Shown one piece after another: positions 1 through 8,727 of a DNA stretch of 64,000 bases. A model generated the notes under the pieces. The model was given only the letters and a program-made list of their open reading frames with translations, did not search any database and was not told the origin of the DNA. The stretch's first letter is position 1; each line of letters opens with the position of its first letter. This DNA is from Blastocatellia bacterium (lineage in GTDB: Bacteria > Acidobacteriota > Blastocatellia > HR10). The stretch is from positions 1 to 64,000 of the forward strand of contig JANWYV010000039.1 in the NCBI GenBank assembly GCA_025055075.1. The letters are read 5' to 3'. Made by a program: the position numbers and the translations under genes.

Positions 1-136
1 GGCAATGTCAAGCAAAAATTCCTTCCTCGAGCCGAGCTGGAGAGGGAAGCGCACGCTGGACCTCATCGGCAGGCGAGTGAGCGCTTGTCTTGCGCTTCTC
101 GGTTCGATAAACTTGCGCCCTTGGGAGGTCGAAGGC

Positions 137-991
137 ATGGACGCATGGCTGTGCATTCGTATCGCGCACAGTCCGGACCCCGATGACGCCTTCATGTTCT
201 ACGCCCTCGCGAAGGGGAAGATTCCGACCGAAGGCTTTCGCTTCGAGCATGTGCTGCGGGACATCGAGTCGCTCAACCGCAGCGCGCTGGCGGGCGAGTA
301 CGAACTGACGGCGCTCTCGTTTCACGCCTATGCGTACGTCGCCGACACTTACGTGCTGTTGCGGAGCGGGGCGAGCATGGGGGAGGGCTACGGTCCGCTG
401 CTTGTGGGGCGAAGCGCGATGACGATCGCCGATCTGGCTGGCGCGCGGATCGCCGTGCCGGGGACGTTGACGACGGCTTTCCTCGTGCTCCGGCTCGCCG
501 TTCCGGACGCGCAGTATGAGGTCGTTCCATTCGATCGGATTCCGGAGTATGTCGCCGAGGGGAAGGCCGATGCGGGCGTGCTCATTCACGAGGGGCAACT
601 GACGTATGCGGCGCTCGGATTGCAAAAGGTCCTGGACTTGGGCGAGTGGTGGTTCGCGCACACAGGACTTCCGCTGCCGCTTGGGGGGAACGCGGTGCGG
701 CGCGATCTGGGGATCGAGGTGCAGCGCGCCCTGGCGAGATGGCTTCGGGAGAGCATCGCCTACGGACTCGCCCATCGGGAGGAGGCGCTCGACTACGCGC
801 TCGGGTTCGGACGCGGCTTGGACCGAGCTTCGGCGGATCGCTTCATCCGGATGTACGTCAACGAGTGGACGCTCGATTGCGGGGAGCGGGGGGAGGCGGC
901 GATTCGCCAGCTCTTGCAAATGGGGTATGAACGCGGCCTATTGCCACGTCCGGTCGCCGTCGAATTCGTCGGGGAATCACACGCCGGATAG
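137..991 (+). CDS. mqnD: 1,4-dihydroxy-6-naphthoate synthase (MqnD), futalosine menaquinone pathway
   Basis: This enzyme converts cyclic de-hypoxanthine futalosine to 1,4-dihydroxy-6-naphthoate in the futalosine route to menaquinone. The N-terminus has the family signature AHSPDPDDAFMF, followed by a periplasmic-binding-like fold; ALSFHAYAYV and the GYGPLLV segment match MqnD. The open frame runs upstream to base 5, but the ATG at 137 is preceded by GGGAGG with 8 bases of spacing and gives 284 residues, the usual family size. The CoxG-like gene starts 3 bases after the stop, so the two are probably co-transcribed. No other mqn gene is visible, so the pathway must be completed elsewhere. The family call is confident. 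Confidence 0.92.
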   Translation: MDAWLCIRIAHSPDPDDAFMFYALAKGKIPTEGFRFEHVLRDIESLNRSALAGEYELTALSFHAYAYVADTYVLLRSGASMGEGYGPLLVGRSAMTIADLAGARIAVPGTLTTAFLVLRLAVPDAQYEVVPFDRIPEYVAEGKADAGVLIHEGQLTYAALGLQKVLDLGEWWFAHTGLPLPLGGNAVRRDLGIEVQRALARWLRESIAYGLAHREEALDYALGFGRGLDRASADRFIRMYVNEWTLDCGERGEAAIRQLLQMGYERGLLPRPVAVEFVGESHAG

Positions 992-994
992 GGG

Positions 995-1543
995 ATGAAG
1001 ATCGAGGGGACGCATACGTTCAAAGCGCCGCGCGAGATCGTGTGGCGCGTGTTGTTGGATCCGCAGGTGATCGCTCGTTGCGTGCCCGGGTGCCGACAGC
1101 TCGAGCCGGAAGCCGAGAATCAATACCGGGCCGTGCTCGAATTGGGCGTCGCCTCCATTCGAGGGACATACACGGGGACGTTCCGGTTGCGAGACCTCAA
1201 TCCGCCCACTCGTTACGGGATCGTCTTTGAAGGGCGAGGTCCCCAAGGGTTCGCCAAGGGGACCGGAACGCTCATTCTCGAAGAGCGCGATGCGGAGACG
1301 TCCGTGCAGTATTCTGGAGACGTACAGGTGGGCGGCCCAATCGCCGGCGTCGGACAGCGCTTGCTGCAAGGAACGGCCCGCATGCTCGCCGGGCAGTTCT
1401 TCACGGCGCTCGAAGCTGAGATCGCCGCTCTCCAAAAGGCGGGGGTGAGTGGAGCGCCCGCGAGTGTTCCTCGGCATGGGATCCTTCGAACGTTCCTCCG
1501 ATACGTGTGGAATCGGGTGCGCGCTTTCTTCCGGCGGCGATGA
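995..1543 (+). CDS. CoxG-like SRPBCC protein (carbon monoxide dehydrogenase subunit G family)
   Basis: A 182-residue START/SRPBCC fold protein of the CoxG family. Features are the opening KIEGTHTFKAPREIVW, the VPGC motif near residue 31, and the GTG...GGPIAGVGQRLL segment. CoxG proteins bind hydrophobic ligands and help recruit or mature CO-dehydrogenase-type molybdenum hydroxylases at the membrane. The C-terminus is Arg/Trp-rich (about residues 165-182), fitting membrane association. No coxSML genes are in the window, but the molybdenum cofactor genes moaC and moeA lie 19 kb away. It starts 3 bases after mqnD. The exact partner is unknown. Confidence 0.82.
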   Translation: MKIEGTHTFKAPREIVWRVLLDPQVIARCVPGCRQLEPEAENQYRAVLELGVASIRGTYTGTFRLRDLNPPTRYGIVFEGRGPQGFAKGTGTLILEERDAETSVQYSGDVQVGGPIAGVGQRLLQGTARMLAGQFFTALEAEIAALQKAGVSGAPASVPRHGILRTFLRYVWNRVRAFFRRR

Positions 1544-1598
1544 GCTTCGACTCTGCTTGCCCTGTTGGCCCGGGGTGAGCCCTCCGCAAGAATCCTCG

Positions 1599-1627
1599 TT
1601 GACATAGCGTGGAGCCTTCACTATATT
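1599..1627 (+). promoter_or_regulatory. Sigma-70-type promoter for the secreted repeat-protein gene
   Basis: TTGACA at 1599-1604, a 17-base spacer and TATATT at 1622-1627. The -35 is perfect and the -10 matches 5 of 6. It sits about 70 bases before the chosen start at 1696, so transcription would begin near 1634. Confidence 0.7.
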
Positions 1628-1695
1628 GCGCGTCTGCTGTCGGAAGGCATGCCTTTCCGGCGGTTGAACGTCGCGCAAAGGAGGATATGGGGTGT

Positions 1696-4287
1696 ATGCG
1701 AGCTTTTGAGCGAACGTCATCTCCCGTGATCGATCGTCGGCGGCGAATCCTCATCATCGGCCTCATGCTCGGGCTCTTGGCTTCCTCCTCCCCTGAGCAT
1801 TTCGCCCAAGGCTCGTGGCAACGAGTGATTGGAACGGGCGAACTCCCTCCACCGGGGCCGTATGAGTATCGCTTGAGCGTGATGAACAACAATGGCATGG
1901 ACGTTCGGCAGGGCTTCTTTGGCACCCGGGTGTTCTATCGAGCGAAATGGCTTGGGCCGGTCCTGCGCGATCATCAGATCAACGCGGCGCGGGATGTCGC
2001 CTTCGCTCTCGCTGAGGAGACGGGCATGTTGCGCGGAGCGATCTTCCTTCGCGAAGCGGCCACTCGTCAATGGCGGCGGATCGTTCAGATCGGGGATCGC
2101 ACGCCGGAGGGGGAGGTCTTCACGCGGCTTGTGGAATTCTCCCTCAACGATGGGCGACAGATCCTCTTCGCGGCGGAGACTTCGGGACCGCCGCCCGAGG
2201 AAGGGATTCCGAGCGCCGGGCTTTTCCTGGCCGATGGGAGGACGATCGTCACCCTCCTCAAGACGGGGATGACGACCCCAGCGGGAACGCTCCTCAGCTT
2301 CTCGAACCCGCGATTGACGAACGACGGCCGGGCTTACTTTGTGGCGTCCGTGCGCACGGCGCAAGGGGCTGCAGAGACGGTGATCTTCCGCTACGCGGGG
2401 GGAACGCTGGATGTGCTCGCCCGTAAGAGCGATCCTGCGAGCACGGGCAGAATCCTCCTGGCCCTTCAGGCCGTGAGCCCACAAGGAGATGCCATCGCTT
2501 TCTTGGATCAAGTGGAGCGAGCCCTCTACGTCAGGAGGGGCGATTCGACGATTCGGGTTGTGAGAATTGGCGATGCGGCACCCGGCGTCTCGGGAGGGAC
2601 GTTCGTGGACCTCGCTGCGCCAGTCGACGCGATCTTTCCTGGATTGCCTTTTCTCGTCTCTCCGAATTCGCTCGGGCCTGGTGGCGATTTCGTGTTCGTC
2701 GGGGCGTTTCGCCGACCGAACCAGCAAGATCAAACGTTCGCGCTTTATCGCTACGCGTCCCCAAGCGGCCTTCAGGAGATCGTCCGCACGGGACAAAGCG
2801 TCGGCGGTTTCAGCGTGCAATTCCTCTGGGCGCCGACCTTGGGCGAAGGTGGAGTGATTTACTGCGGCGCAGCTTCGCAATCCATCCTCGGTGGAGGGAT
2901 TCTTCGCTTCGAGGGGAACAGCCGACAAGCGCAGAAGTTTCCTGGAGCGACGCAAACGGAGGAGAATTTGCTGCCCTATGCCATCAATCGCCGGGGCGAC
3001 GCTGTGTACGATCATATCCAGATCGTTCTGAACGCGAACTTCTCGACGCCGACCGGTCCTTTTGATAGACCCGCCTTTGGATTGAACGTTTCGCTTCGGT
3101 TGCACACGGGATCGGCGTCTTCGGAGACGTTGCTGGGTCCAGTCCAGTCCGCTCTTCCGGATAGTCCCTTTCTGGGCTTCTCGAATCTCGCTGCCAATCG
3201 TCGCGGCGATCTTCTCTTCATCGGGAATGTGAGCGGAGGCCGACATCTCTTCCGGGTCCGAGATGGCACGATAGAACTGGTGGCCCATCAAGGTCAGGTG
3301 ATCGGAGGTCTCAAGATTCGCTCCGTCACAGAGGCGGCCATCAATGATGCGGGCGTGATCGCCCTGCAAGTGGAGACGGAGGATGGGTCGGCGCTCCTGG
3401 TCCGCCGCGGAGGAGCGTTCCAAAAAGTCGTGGCTTCCGGAGATACCGTTCCTGGCGGACGCATGGTGGATATTTTCGACATCAGCCTGAATGAGCCGGG
3501 ACAGATCGCGTTCATCGCGAACGTGGCAGGCGAGGCCGGGGAGAATGTACGAAACCTCGTGTTCGTGGCCCGACCGACGACGGAGGGATATAGCCTCGAC
3601 CCGTTCTCGATCGTGGATCTGTCCTCGCTTCCACGCCTTCGGAACGCACAGGCGATCTTCTTCATGGATGTGGCGCTTGCCGATGATGGGACGCTCGCCC
3701 TCACGGTGCGCGCGCCGCGCGATGAGGGGGTTATTCTTGCGATCCCTCGACGGACGGGTCCCGGATACACGTTCCAGAAGGTCGCCGAGAGCAGTGGGGC
3801 GACGCCTTTGGGAGGCACCTTCCGCCGCGGTTCGGAGCTACAGATCGGCGGGTTCGCGCCGGAAGTCTTCTCTTTCCCTCAGATCAATGCCCAAGGAGTC
3901 GTCAGCTTCGTCGGCGTGGTGAGCCTTCCAAGCGGCGGCGAAGCACGTGCCCTCTTCGCATACTCGGGCGGATCGCTCGCGAAAGTCGTAGCGGATGGTG
4001 ATCCGACGCCTGAAGGGACGCCGGTCGAGCTTCCGCTGTTACCGGCGCACAGCATGTCGCCTACGGGTGAGATCGTCTTCTTGAGTCTGCGGTCTGGCGA
4101 ACCGAACTTGTATCTCTGGAGGCAGGGAACGCTCCGACGACTGATCGGCGCTCGACACCCTGGGCCTCAAGGAGAGCTGTTGACGCCGACTCCACCGCTT
4201 CTGGCGGTCGGAGGGGGAGTCGTCTTCGTGGGGGCGGTTCTCAACGCCGACTCGCGGCTGGCGATTTATCGGCTCGCTTTGAACTGA
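1696..4287 (+). CDS. Secreted tandem-repeat protein with NxxGxxAF-like repeats
   Basis: An 863-residue secreted protein. Four arginines are followed by a hydrophobic stretch (LIIGLMLGLLAS) and a likely signal cleavage near HFAQ. The rest is a chain of repeats of about 60-70 residues, each pairing a 'G(D/E)xxPxGxF' element (for example GDTVPGG, GDPTPEG) with an NxxGxxAF-like strand (NEPGQIAFIA, NAQGVVSFVG, NDAGVIALQV). This matches the predicted beta-propeller family called tandem repeat NxxGxxAF-containing. No enzyme motif is seen. The ATG at 1696 is chosen because AGGAGG lies 11 bases upstream; the in-frame ATG at 1687 is too close to it. It is probably monocistronic. The function is unknown, likely surface or adhesive. 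Confidence 0.75.
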   Translation: MRAFERTSSPVIDRRRRILIIGLMLGLLASSSPEHFAQGSWQRVIGTGELPPPGPYEYRLSVMNNNGMDVRQGFFGTRVFYRAKWLGPVLRDHQINAARDVAFALAEETGMLRGAIFLREAATRQWRRIVQIGDRTPEGEVFTRLVEFSLNDGRQILFAAETSGPPPEEGIPSAGLFLADGRTIVTLLKTGMTTPAGTLLSFSNPRLTNDGRAYFVASVRTAQGAAETVIFRYAGGTLDVLARKSDPASTGRILLALQAVSPQGDAIAFLDQVERALYVRRGDSTIRVVRIGDAAPGVSGGTFVDLAAPVDAIFPGLPFLVSPNSLGPGGDFVFVGAFRRPNQQDQTFALYRYASPSGLQEIVRTGQSVGGFSVQFLWAPTLGEGGVIYCGAASQSILGGGILRFEGNSRQAQKFPGATQTEENLLPYAINRRGDAVYDHIQIVLNANFSTPTGPFDRPAFGLNVSLRLHTGSASSETLLGPVQSALPDSPFLGFSNLAANRRGDLLFIGNVSGGRHLFRVRDGTIELVAHQGQVIGGLKIRSVTEAAINDAGVIALQVETEDGSALLVRRGGAFQKVVASGDTVPGGRMVDIFDISLNEPGQIAFIANVAGEAGENVRNLVFVARPTTEGYSLDPFSIVDLSSLPRLRNAQAIFFMDVALADDGTLALTVRAPRDEGVILAIPRRTGPGYTFQKVAESSGATPLGGTFRRGSELQIGGFAPEVFSFPQINAQGVVSFVGVVSLPSGGEARALFAYSGGSLAKVVADGDPTPEGTPVELPLLPAHSMSPTGEIVFLSLRSGEPNLYLWRQGTLRRLIGARHPGPQGELLTPTPPLLAVGGGVVFVGAVLNADSRLAIYRLALN

Positions 4288-4307
4288 GACCGACCGAACT
4301 TTTCCGC

Positions 4308-4829
4308 TCACAGAAGGCGTTTGGTCTGTGTCCAGAGGCTCCAGAGCCAATCGGCGAGCGTGTGAGCAGCAGCTCCCCACCAGAGGCCGAAAAAGAGGGC
4401 GAGCCAATATCGGCGTTCTACGGAGAGCAGCCAGCGCTTCACCGAGATCCAGGCCTGACGCAGACTCTCGCTCGCTCCCGGTTGCTCTTGCAGGGCGTGC
4501 CAGAACAGGATTCCCGCGGCACCAAGCAGGGCGAGCATGATCGAGAGATACACCGTGCGAACGAACGTGCCGAGCAACAGTCCGTGCGACAGCCGCGAGC
4601 GATGGCGGATGAGCACCTGATATGGCCACCAGAGGAATCGGAGCGGTCCCCATCGGGCATACGGCTTGCTTTGCACGTCCAGGTCGGGATTGAACATGAA
4701 TCCGGAGAAGAGGGTGGCGAGCGTCACGAGCCAGGCCAGATCGCGGCTCGCTGTGAGCGCATGCGTGAGGAGGAACGTCGGCAGAGCGAGCGCCAGCGTG
4801 ATCGCGTCATGAGTCTTGGCTCGAGGCAT
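4308..4829 (-). CDS. DUF2227-family membrane protein, putative metal binding
   Basis: A 173-residue protein of the DUF2227 (putative metal-binding) family. It has an early KTHDAIT motif, then FNPDLDVQSKPY with acidic residues, and HRSRLSHGLLLG. These His/Asp residues are the suspected metal ligands. Three to four hydrophobic segments (about residues 12-45, 82-105 and 140-160) suggest an integral membrane protein. It is convergent with the preceding repeat-protein gene, with a 20-base gap. The biochemical role is not established for the family. Confidence 0.72.
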   Translation of the reverse strand: MPRAKTHDAITLALALPTFLLTHALTASRDLAWLVTLATLFSGFMFNPDLDVQSKPYARWGPLRFLWWPYQVLIRHRSRLSHGLLLGTFVRTVYLSIMLALLGAAGILFWHALQEQPGASESLRQAWISVKRWLLSVERRYWLALFFGLWWGAAAHTLADWLWSLWTQTKRLL

Positions 4830-4900
4830 TTGCCCTCCTCCTGACGTCTGCCATTGTACGAAGCCGCGATGCGAAAAGCCAGTAGCGCCAGCGCGCCAGC

Positions 4901-4929
4901 TTCATTCGCTCGAAACGAATTGCTATAAT
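4901..4929 (+). promoter_or_regulatory. Promoter for the symporter operon
   Basis: A perfect -10 TATAAT at 4924-4929, with a weak -35 TTCATT at 4901-4906 at 17-base spacing. It precedes the symporter start by about 110 bases, leaving a leader of about 100 nt with no obvious riboswitch. Confidence 0.55.
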
Positions 4930-5038
4930 TGCGGCTCCAGTTTTCGGATCTCGCGCCAGAGCGAAGCGCGATCGGCTTCGCTGGGAGTGCTATGTGCGTG
5001 AGGTTAACGGCGAGAGTAAAGAGGGGAGATGAGGTCGT

Positions 5039-6919
5039 ATGGTGCGCTTCACGACGCTCGACTGGATCTGGGTGGGGCTCTATCTGCTCCTGATGGTGGG
5101 CTGCGGCGTGCTCTTCTATCGCCTGGGCAAACGTTCGGAGGCGGATTTCTTCCTGGCTGGGCGAGGTCTGCCATGGTGGTTGCCGGCCACTTCAGTTTAT
5201 GCCACGCATACAGCGACCGACACACCGATGTGGGTCACCGGCATCGTCTACCAGCACGGGTTGCGCGGTCTTTGGTACACGTTCTTCTCCGCGTGGTGCG
5301 CCATCAGCGCCTTCGTGAGCGCGCGCATCTTCCGTCGTTCGCTGGCCTATAGTCAGGCCGAGTGGCAGAGCTTGCGCTTCAGCGGATTGGGGAGCGAACT
5401 CCTGCGCGGATGGATCGCCGGGTGGATGGTCTTCATGAACATGTTCATCCTCGGCTGGGTCGGCATCGCGATGGGGAAGCTCTGCGAGCTGATCTTCGGT
5501 TGGCCGGAGTGGGTGGGCCTCGTGTTGTTTTCGACGATCTGCGCCATCTACGTCTTGGCCGCCGGATATTGGGGAGTCGTCATCGCCGATTTCCAACAAG
5601 GGATCATCGCCTTCATCGCGATCCTGATCGTCTCCTTTTGGGGAATCCTCGAGGCCGGAGGCGCGCAGGGGATCGTGGCGCGGCTGCAGGCAATGGGGGA
5701 AGAGTGGCGCCTCAATCCCTTCGCGTTCACAGGCGTGTTCTCCGGGGACTTCCCCATCGCTTGGTTCGTGACGATGCTGGTGATCGCCATCATCGGAGGG
5801 TTCGGGATGGGCACGGCCATTGATTGGTACATCGAGGCCCAGCGGATTCAATCGGCGCGCACCGTTCGCGATGCCTCGTACTCGATCTGGTGGGGGACGA
5901 TGCTCGTGCTCACGCGCAACGCCTTGTGGGCCGTCGCCATCCTGGGCTTCTATGTCCTCTATCCCAACATCCCCGATCGCGCCGAATACGAGTTGGGGTG
6001 GTACCGATTAGGCTTGGAGCTTCTTCCCGCGGGGATGTTGGGCTTCTTCTTCGCGGCGATCGTCGCCATTCACCTTTCGACGATCGCCTCGCATTTGAAC
6101 CTGGGCGCCGTGTACGCGACGCGCGACCTGTATCACCACTACATCCGGCCGCAGGCATCCGAGCGGGAATTGGTCTGGGTGGGGCGGATCTCGACGCTGC
6201 TGGTGCTCATCGGCTCGTTCTTCTACGGCCTGATGATGGAGGAGATCACGAAATGGCTCATCTTCGCCCTCTGGATCATGGCGGCCGGCGTGTGGCTGCC
6301 CAACATCTTGCAGGTCGTCTGGTGGCGCTTCAACGCCTGGGGATACCTGATCTCGTGGATCGCGAATTTGGGCCTGAGCTGGTTGATCGTTTGGGTCCTG
6401 CCGGCCTTCGGCGTGTTGCCGAGGTTGCCCGATTATATGCAATTCTGGATCCTCATGGGGCTGGGCGCGCTCATCTACGTGCCGGTGACGTATCTGACGC
6501 CGCCCGAGGATATGCGACAGCTCGTGCGCTATTACGTCATGTCGCGCCCCATCGGTTGGTGGGGGCCTGTGCGGGCAGAGGCCGAACGCTTGGGCTTGAT
6601 CACTCCACGAAACGTGACGCGCCATTCCTTCCTCAAGCGCACCTGGTCGGCTGAAGAGGCTGATGAGTGGACCCGGGAGGATTGGCTGGCCATCCTCATC
6701 TCTCCCCTCGCCTACATGGCCTTGATGCTCGGCGTGGCCCTAGTGCTCCTGCGGATGTGGAGCGGCGTGGTCATCCTCCTCGCGGGCATCGGGCTGACGG
6801 CGATCATGCACTGGATCATTGATCCCAAGCTCAAGGCCGTCTCGGCGGAGTACGAGAAGAAGCAAAAGGCCTATTTGGAACAGCTCGATAAGATCCTGCG
6901 CTGGGAGGACGTGCGATGA
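5039..6919 (+). CDS. Sodium:solute symporter (SSS family)
   Basis: A 626-residue multispanning permease of the sodium:solute symporter family. The hallmark start is present: a first transmembrane helix, then KRSEADFFLAGRGLPWWL and the ATHTATDTPMWVTG segment that corresponds to the SSS sodium/substrate helix. At least twelve hydrophobic segments follow. The substrate cannot be read from sequence; sugars, organic acids and amino acids are all possible. Its stop overlaps the start of a 46-residue membrane microprotein in an ATGA junction, and a second microprotein follows, so the three probably form one transport unit. Confidence 0.88.
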   Translation: MVRFTTLDWIWVGLYLLLMVGCGVLFYRLGKRSEADFFLAGRGLPWWLPATSVYATHTATDTPMWVTGIVYQHGLRGLWYTFFSAWCAISAFVSARIFRRSLAYSQAEWQSLRFSGLGSELLRGWIAGWMVFMNMFILGWVGIAMGKLCELIFGWPEWVGLVLFSTICAIYVLAAGYWGVVIADFQQGIIAFIAILIVSFWGILEAGGAQGIVARLQAMGEEWRLNPFAFTGVFSGDFPIAWFVTMLVIAIIGGFGMGTAIDWYIEAQRIQSARTVRDASYSIWWGTMLVLTRNALWAVAILGFYVLYPNIPDRAEYELGWYRLGLELLPAGMLGFFFAAIVAIHLSTIASHLNLGAVYATRDLYHHYIRPQASERELVWVGRISTLLVLIGSFFYGLMMEEITKWLIFALWIMAAGVWLPNILQVVWWRFNAWGYLISWIANLGLSWLIVWVLPAFGVLPRLPDYMQFWILMGLGALIYVPVTYLTPPEDMRQLVRYYVMSRPIGWWGPVRAEAERLGLITPRNVTRHSFLKRTWSAEEADEWTREDWLAILISPLAYMALMLGVALVLLRMWSGVVILLAGIGLTAIMHWIIDPKLKAVSAEYEKKQKAYLEQLDKILRWEDVR

Positions 6920-7056
6920 ACGAAGGGTTCTCGGTGTTGATCGGTCTCTCCATCGCCTACGTGGCTTCGTTTCTGGGAATGCTCTTCGCCTACATCTCCT
7001 ATCGCCGCCGACAACGCGAACGCGCTCAGGCGAGCAAGGAGGAGGAGCATGCCTGA
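6916..7056 (+). CDS. Single-span membrane microprotein 1 downstream of the symporter
   Basis: A 46-codon frame opens at an ATG overlapping the symporter stop (ATGA, 6916-6919). The product has one hydrophobic helix (about residues 7-28: SVLIGLSIAYVASFL...) followed by a basic stretch YRRRQRER and an acidic tail, giving a predicted cytoplasmic C-terminus by the positive-inside rule. I recognise no family. The overlap with the permease and the next microprotein, and the clean membrane-helix composition, support a real gene, perhaps an accessory subunit analogous to the small partners of other SSS permeases. Confidence 0.6.
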   Translation: MNEGFSVLIGLSIAYVASFLGMLFAYISYRRRQRERAQASKEEEHA

Positions 7057-7183
7057 AGGAGCGCTCCTTCTGCAGACGACGCGCCCGCAGAATACATTCT
7101 GGGGGATCGTGGTGCCCTCGTTGATCTTCCTGCTCTCGTTCCTCGTCGCCTATGCGCTTTATCGGAAGTTCGCCCAGAAGTAA
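7049..7183 (+). CDS. Single-span membrane microprotein 2 downstream of the symporter
   Basis: A 44-residue frame starts 8 bases inside the preceding microprotein gene and is preceded by a strong AAGGAGGAGG Shine-Dalgarno (7036-7045). The protein has a polar N-terminus (about 17 residues), one hydrophobic helix (FWGIVVPSLIFLLSF...; residues 18-38) and a short basic tail (YRKFAQK). No family is recognised. The strong ribosome site and nested overlap argue for expression together with the symporter. Confidence 0.6.
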   Translation: MPEGALLLQTTRPQNTFWGIVVPSLIFLLSFLVAYALYRKFAQK

Positions 7184-7199
7184 AAGATCGAAGGAGGAG

Positions 7200-7229
7200 T
7201 TGGCGCTCATCTGCAGACCGTGATATGAT
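7200..7229 (+). promoter_or_regulatory. Promoter for yebC
   Basis: TTGGCG at 7200-7205, an 18-base spacer and TATGAT at 7224-7229, about 58 bases before the yebC start. Confidence 0.45.
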
Positions 7230-7286
7230 TGAGACTCCCGACGAGGGGATCTCGTCCGAGAAGATCTCGAACCAGGGGATGGACGG

Positions 7287-8042
7287 ATGTCGGGACATTC
7301 GAAGTGGCACCAAATCAAACATAAGAAGCTCGCCGCAGACGCCAAGCGGGGGAAGCTCTTCAGCAAACTGATCCGCGAGATCAGTGTCGCGGCCCGATTG
7401 GGCGGCGGAGATCCGGAGACGAATCCGCGCTTGCGGAAGGCGATCGCCGAAGCCAAGGCTAATAACATGCCGCAGGAGACCATCCAGCGGGCCATTGATC
7501 GCGGCACGGGGAAGATCGCCGGCGAACAGTACGAGGAAGTGATCTACGAGGGCTACGGTCCGGGAGGAGTCGCCGTCTTGGTCGAAGCGCTCACGAGCAA
7601 TCGGAATCGGACCGTCTCCGAGCTGCGGCATATCTTCTCCCGGCACGGGGGGAACCTCGGCGAGAGCGGGTGCGTTGCTTGGATGTTCCAGAAGAAGGGC
7701 TATATTGCCGTGGAGAAAGGCGCTCTCTCCGAGGAAGCGATCTTCGATCTCGCGCTAGAGGCGGGCGCCGAAGACGTGCGCGTGGATGACGAGGGGAACT
7801 ATGAGATCCTCACGGCGCCGGAGGATTTCGATCTCGTCCTAGAGAGGGTCAAGCAAGCGGGGATTCAGCCGCTCACGGCCCAGATCACGATGATCCCGCA
7901 ATCCTACGTGCGCCTGGAGGGGAAAGACGCCGCCATGATGCTGAAGCTCATGGACGCGCTCGAGGATCACGACGACGTGCAGCGCGTCTCGGCGAACTTC
8001 GATATCCCGGCCGAGGAGATGGCGCGCGCCGCGCTCTCTTGA
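7287..8042 (+). CDS. yebC: YebC/PmpR (TACO1) family protein
   Basis: A 251-residue YebC-family protein with the invariant opening [14 protein letters not shown], the [12 protein letters not shown] motif, [21 protein letters not shown] and the [13 protein letters not shown] segment (consensus GG.lg..GsV.w.F). The family was annotated as a DNA-binding regulator, and TACO1/YebC proteins are now linked to translation, including relief of ribosome stalling. The length is normal. It lies alone between the symporter operon and a non-coding stretch and is convergent with the thiamine-binding gene. Confidence 0.95.
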   Translation: MSGHSKWHQIKHKKLAADAKRGKLFSKLIREISVAARLGGGDPETNPRLRKAIAEAKANNMPQETIQRAIDRGTGKIAGEQYEEVIYEGYGPGGVAVLVEALTSNRNRTVSELRHIFSRHGGNLGESGCVAWMFQKKGYIAVEKGALSEEAIFDLALEAGAEDVRVDDEGNYEILTAPEDFDLVLERVKQAGIQPLTAQITMIPQSYVRLEGKDAAMMLKLMDALEDHDDVQRVSANFDIPAEEMARAALS

Positions 8043-8110
8043 TACGGATCGTCGCGCGTGATCCTTTCCTTTCCGCGTGGAGGTGCATCTCTTCGCCGAT
8101 ATGGCGTGTC

Positions 8111-8305
8111 GCTCTCCCCGATCGCATCGCGCATATCAGGCTCAGCGCGCTATTGCCAACTTCCACTGGAATACGCGAGGCAGATGCCGAGTAGGCAACG
8201 TCGTCCCCAAGAGGACGTGGTTTCTCGCGTCGCGAGCTTCAGTGGAACACCCCGTTGGCGTTCGTCCTAACGCCCTGCTGAATCGCCGAGAGATTCGTGT
8301 GGGGA
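8111..8305 (+). ncRNA. Candidate rod-like structured RNA, 6S-RNA-like in architecture
   Basis: The 370 bases between convergent genes (8043-8411) hold no convincing reading frame but contain nested inverted repeats in the right order for one long interrupted hairpin. These are TCAGC 8142-8146 with GCTGA 8277-8281; GCCAAC 8155-8160 with GTTGGC 8254-8259; TTCCACTG 8161-8168 with CAGTGGAA 8240-8247; ACGCGAG 8173-8179 with CTCGCGT 8224-8230; and CGTCC 8202-8206 with GGACG 8213-8217. A CCCC/GGGG pairing near 8116/8302 could close it at about 195 nt. Size and rod-with-bubbles shape recall 6S RNA, but I recognise no conserved 6S sequence. The strand is not certain. Confidence 0.35.
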
Positions 8306-8353
8306 AGTTCCGAATCGCGCAGCGCGAAAATTCGCGGTCAATAGATTCACGAC

Positions 8354-8391
8354 GGCGCTGAGGACGTTCACTTCTCTCATCCTCAGACGCC
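8354..8391 (-). terminator. Strong hairpin downstream of the thiamine-binding gene
   Basis: GGCGCTGAGG (8354-8363) pairs with CCTCAG-A-CGCC (8381-8391): 10 base pairs with one bulged A and a 17-base loop. It lies 21 bases beyond the stop of the minus-strand gene. There is no T-run on either side, so it may be a stabilising hairpin rather than an intrinsic terminator. Confidence 0.35.
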
Positions 8392-8411
8392 ACTATGCGT
8401 GTTCTCGAAGC

Positions 8412-8717
8412 TCACTTTCGCGCGAGTCGTCTTTTGACCGACGCGACTTTGCTGCGCATCGTCACGCTCTTATCCCGGCGATCGTCAATCGTGATCGTCG
8501 TGATGACGCGTTGCGCGCCGTGACGAAAGGCTGCCTCGTGCATCTTGCGAGCGAGGGAGAAGATGTCTCGGAGCTCCCCCTCAAACAACGTCCCCATCGG
8601 GGAGATCTCATACGGAACCCCCGCTTTCTCCAACACGCGAACGGCAGCCGCGATATGATCGCCAAGACTGGGCGTCCCGGTTCCAATTGGAACGACGCTG
8701 ACTTCGACAAGCGCCAT
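8412..8717 (-). CDS. MTH1187/YqgV-family thiamine-binding protein
   Basis: A 101-residue protein of the DUF77 family (MTH1187, YqgV, YkoF-like), a small ferredoxin-like fold that binds thiamine. It shows the family pattern VEVSVVPIGTGTPSLGDHIAAAV, YEISPMGTLFEG and RVITTITIDDRRDK. It begins 10 bases after the stop of the upstream DUF2934-Hsp20 gene on the same strand, so the two are probably co-transcribed. No thiamine transport or TPP riboswitch element is nearby. Confidence 0.88.
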   Translation of the reverse strand: MALVEVSVVPIGTGTPSLGDHIAAAVRVLEKAGVPYEISPMGTLFEGELRDIFSLARKMHEAAFRHGAQRVITTITIDDRRDKSVTMRSKVASVKRRLARK

Positions 8718-8727
8718 AACGTCCCTC

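Noticed and set aside
1-136. N-terminal extension of mqnD from base 5
   Set aside because: The 44 extra residues have no family similarity, and the ATG at 137 has a well-placed Shine-Dalgarno and gives the normal length.
1717-3423. 568-residue minus-strand frame opposite the secreted repeat protein
   Set aside because: Same reasoning: composition is that of a shadow, and the plus-strand gene has promoter, Shine-Dalgarno, signal peptide and regular repeats.
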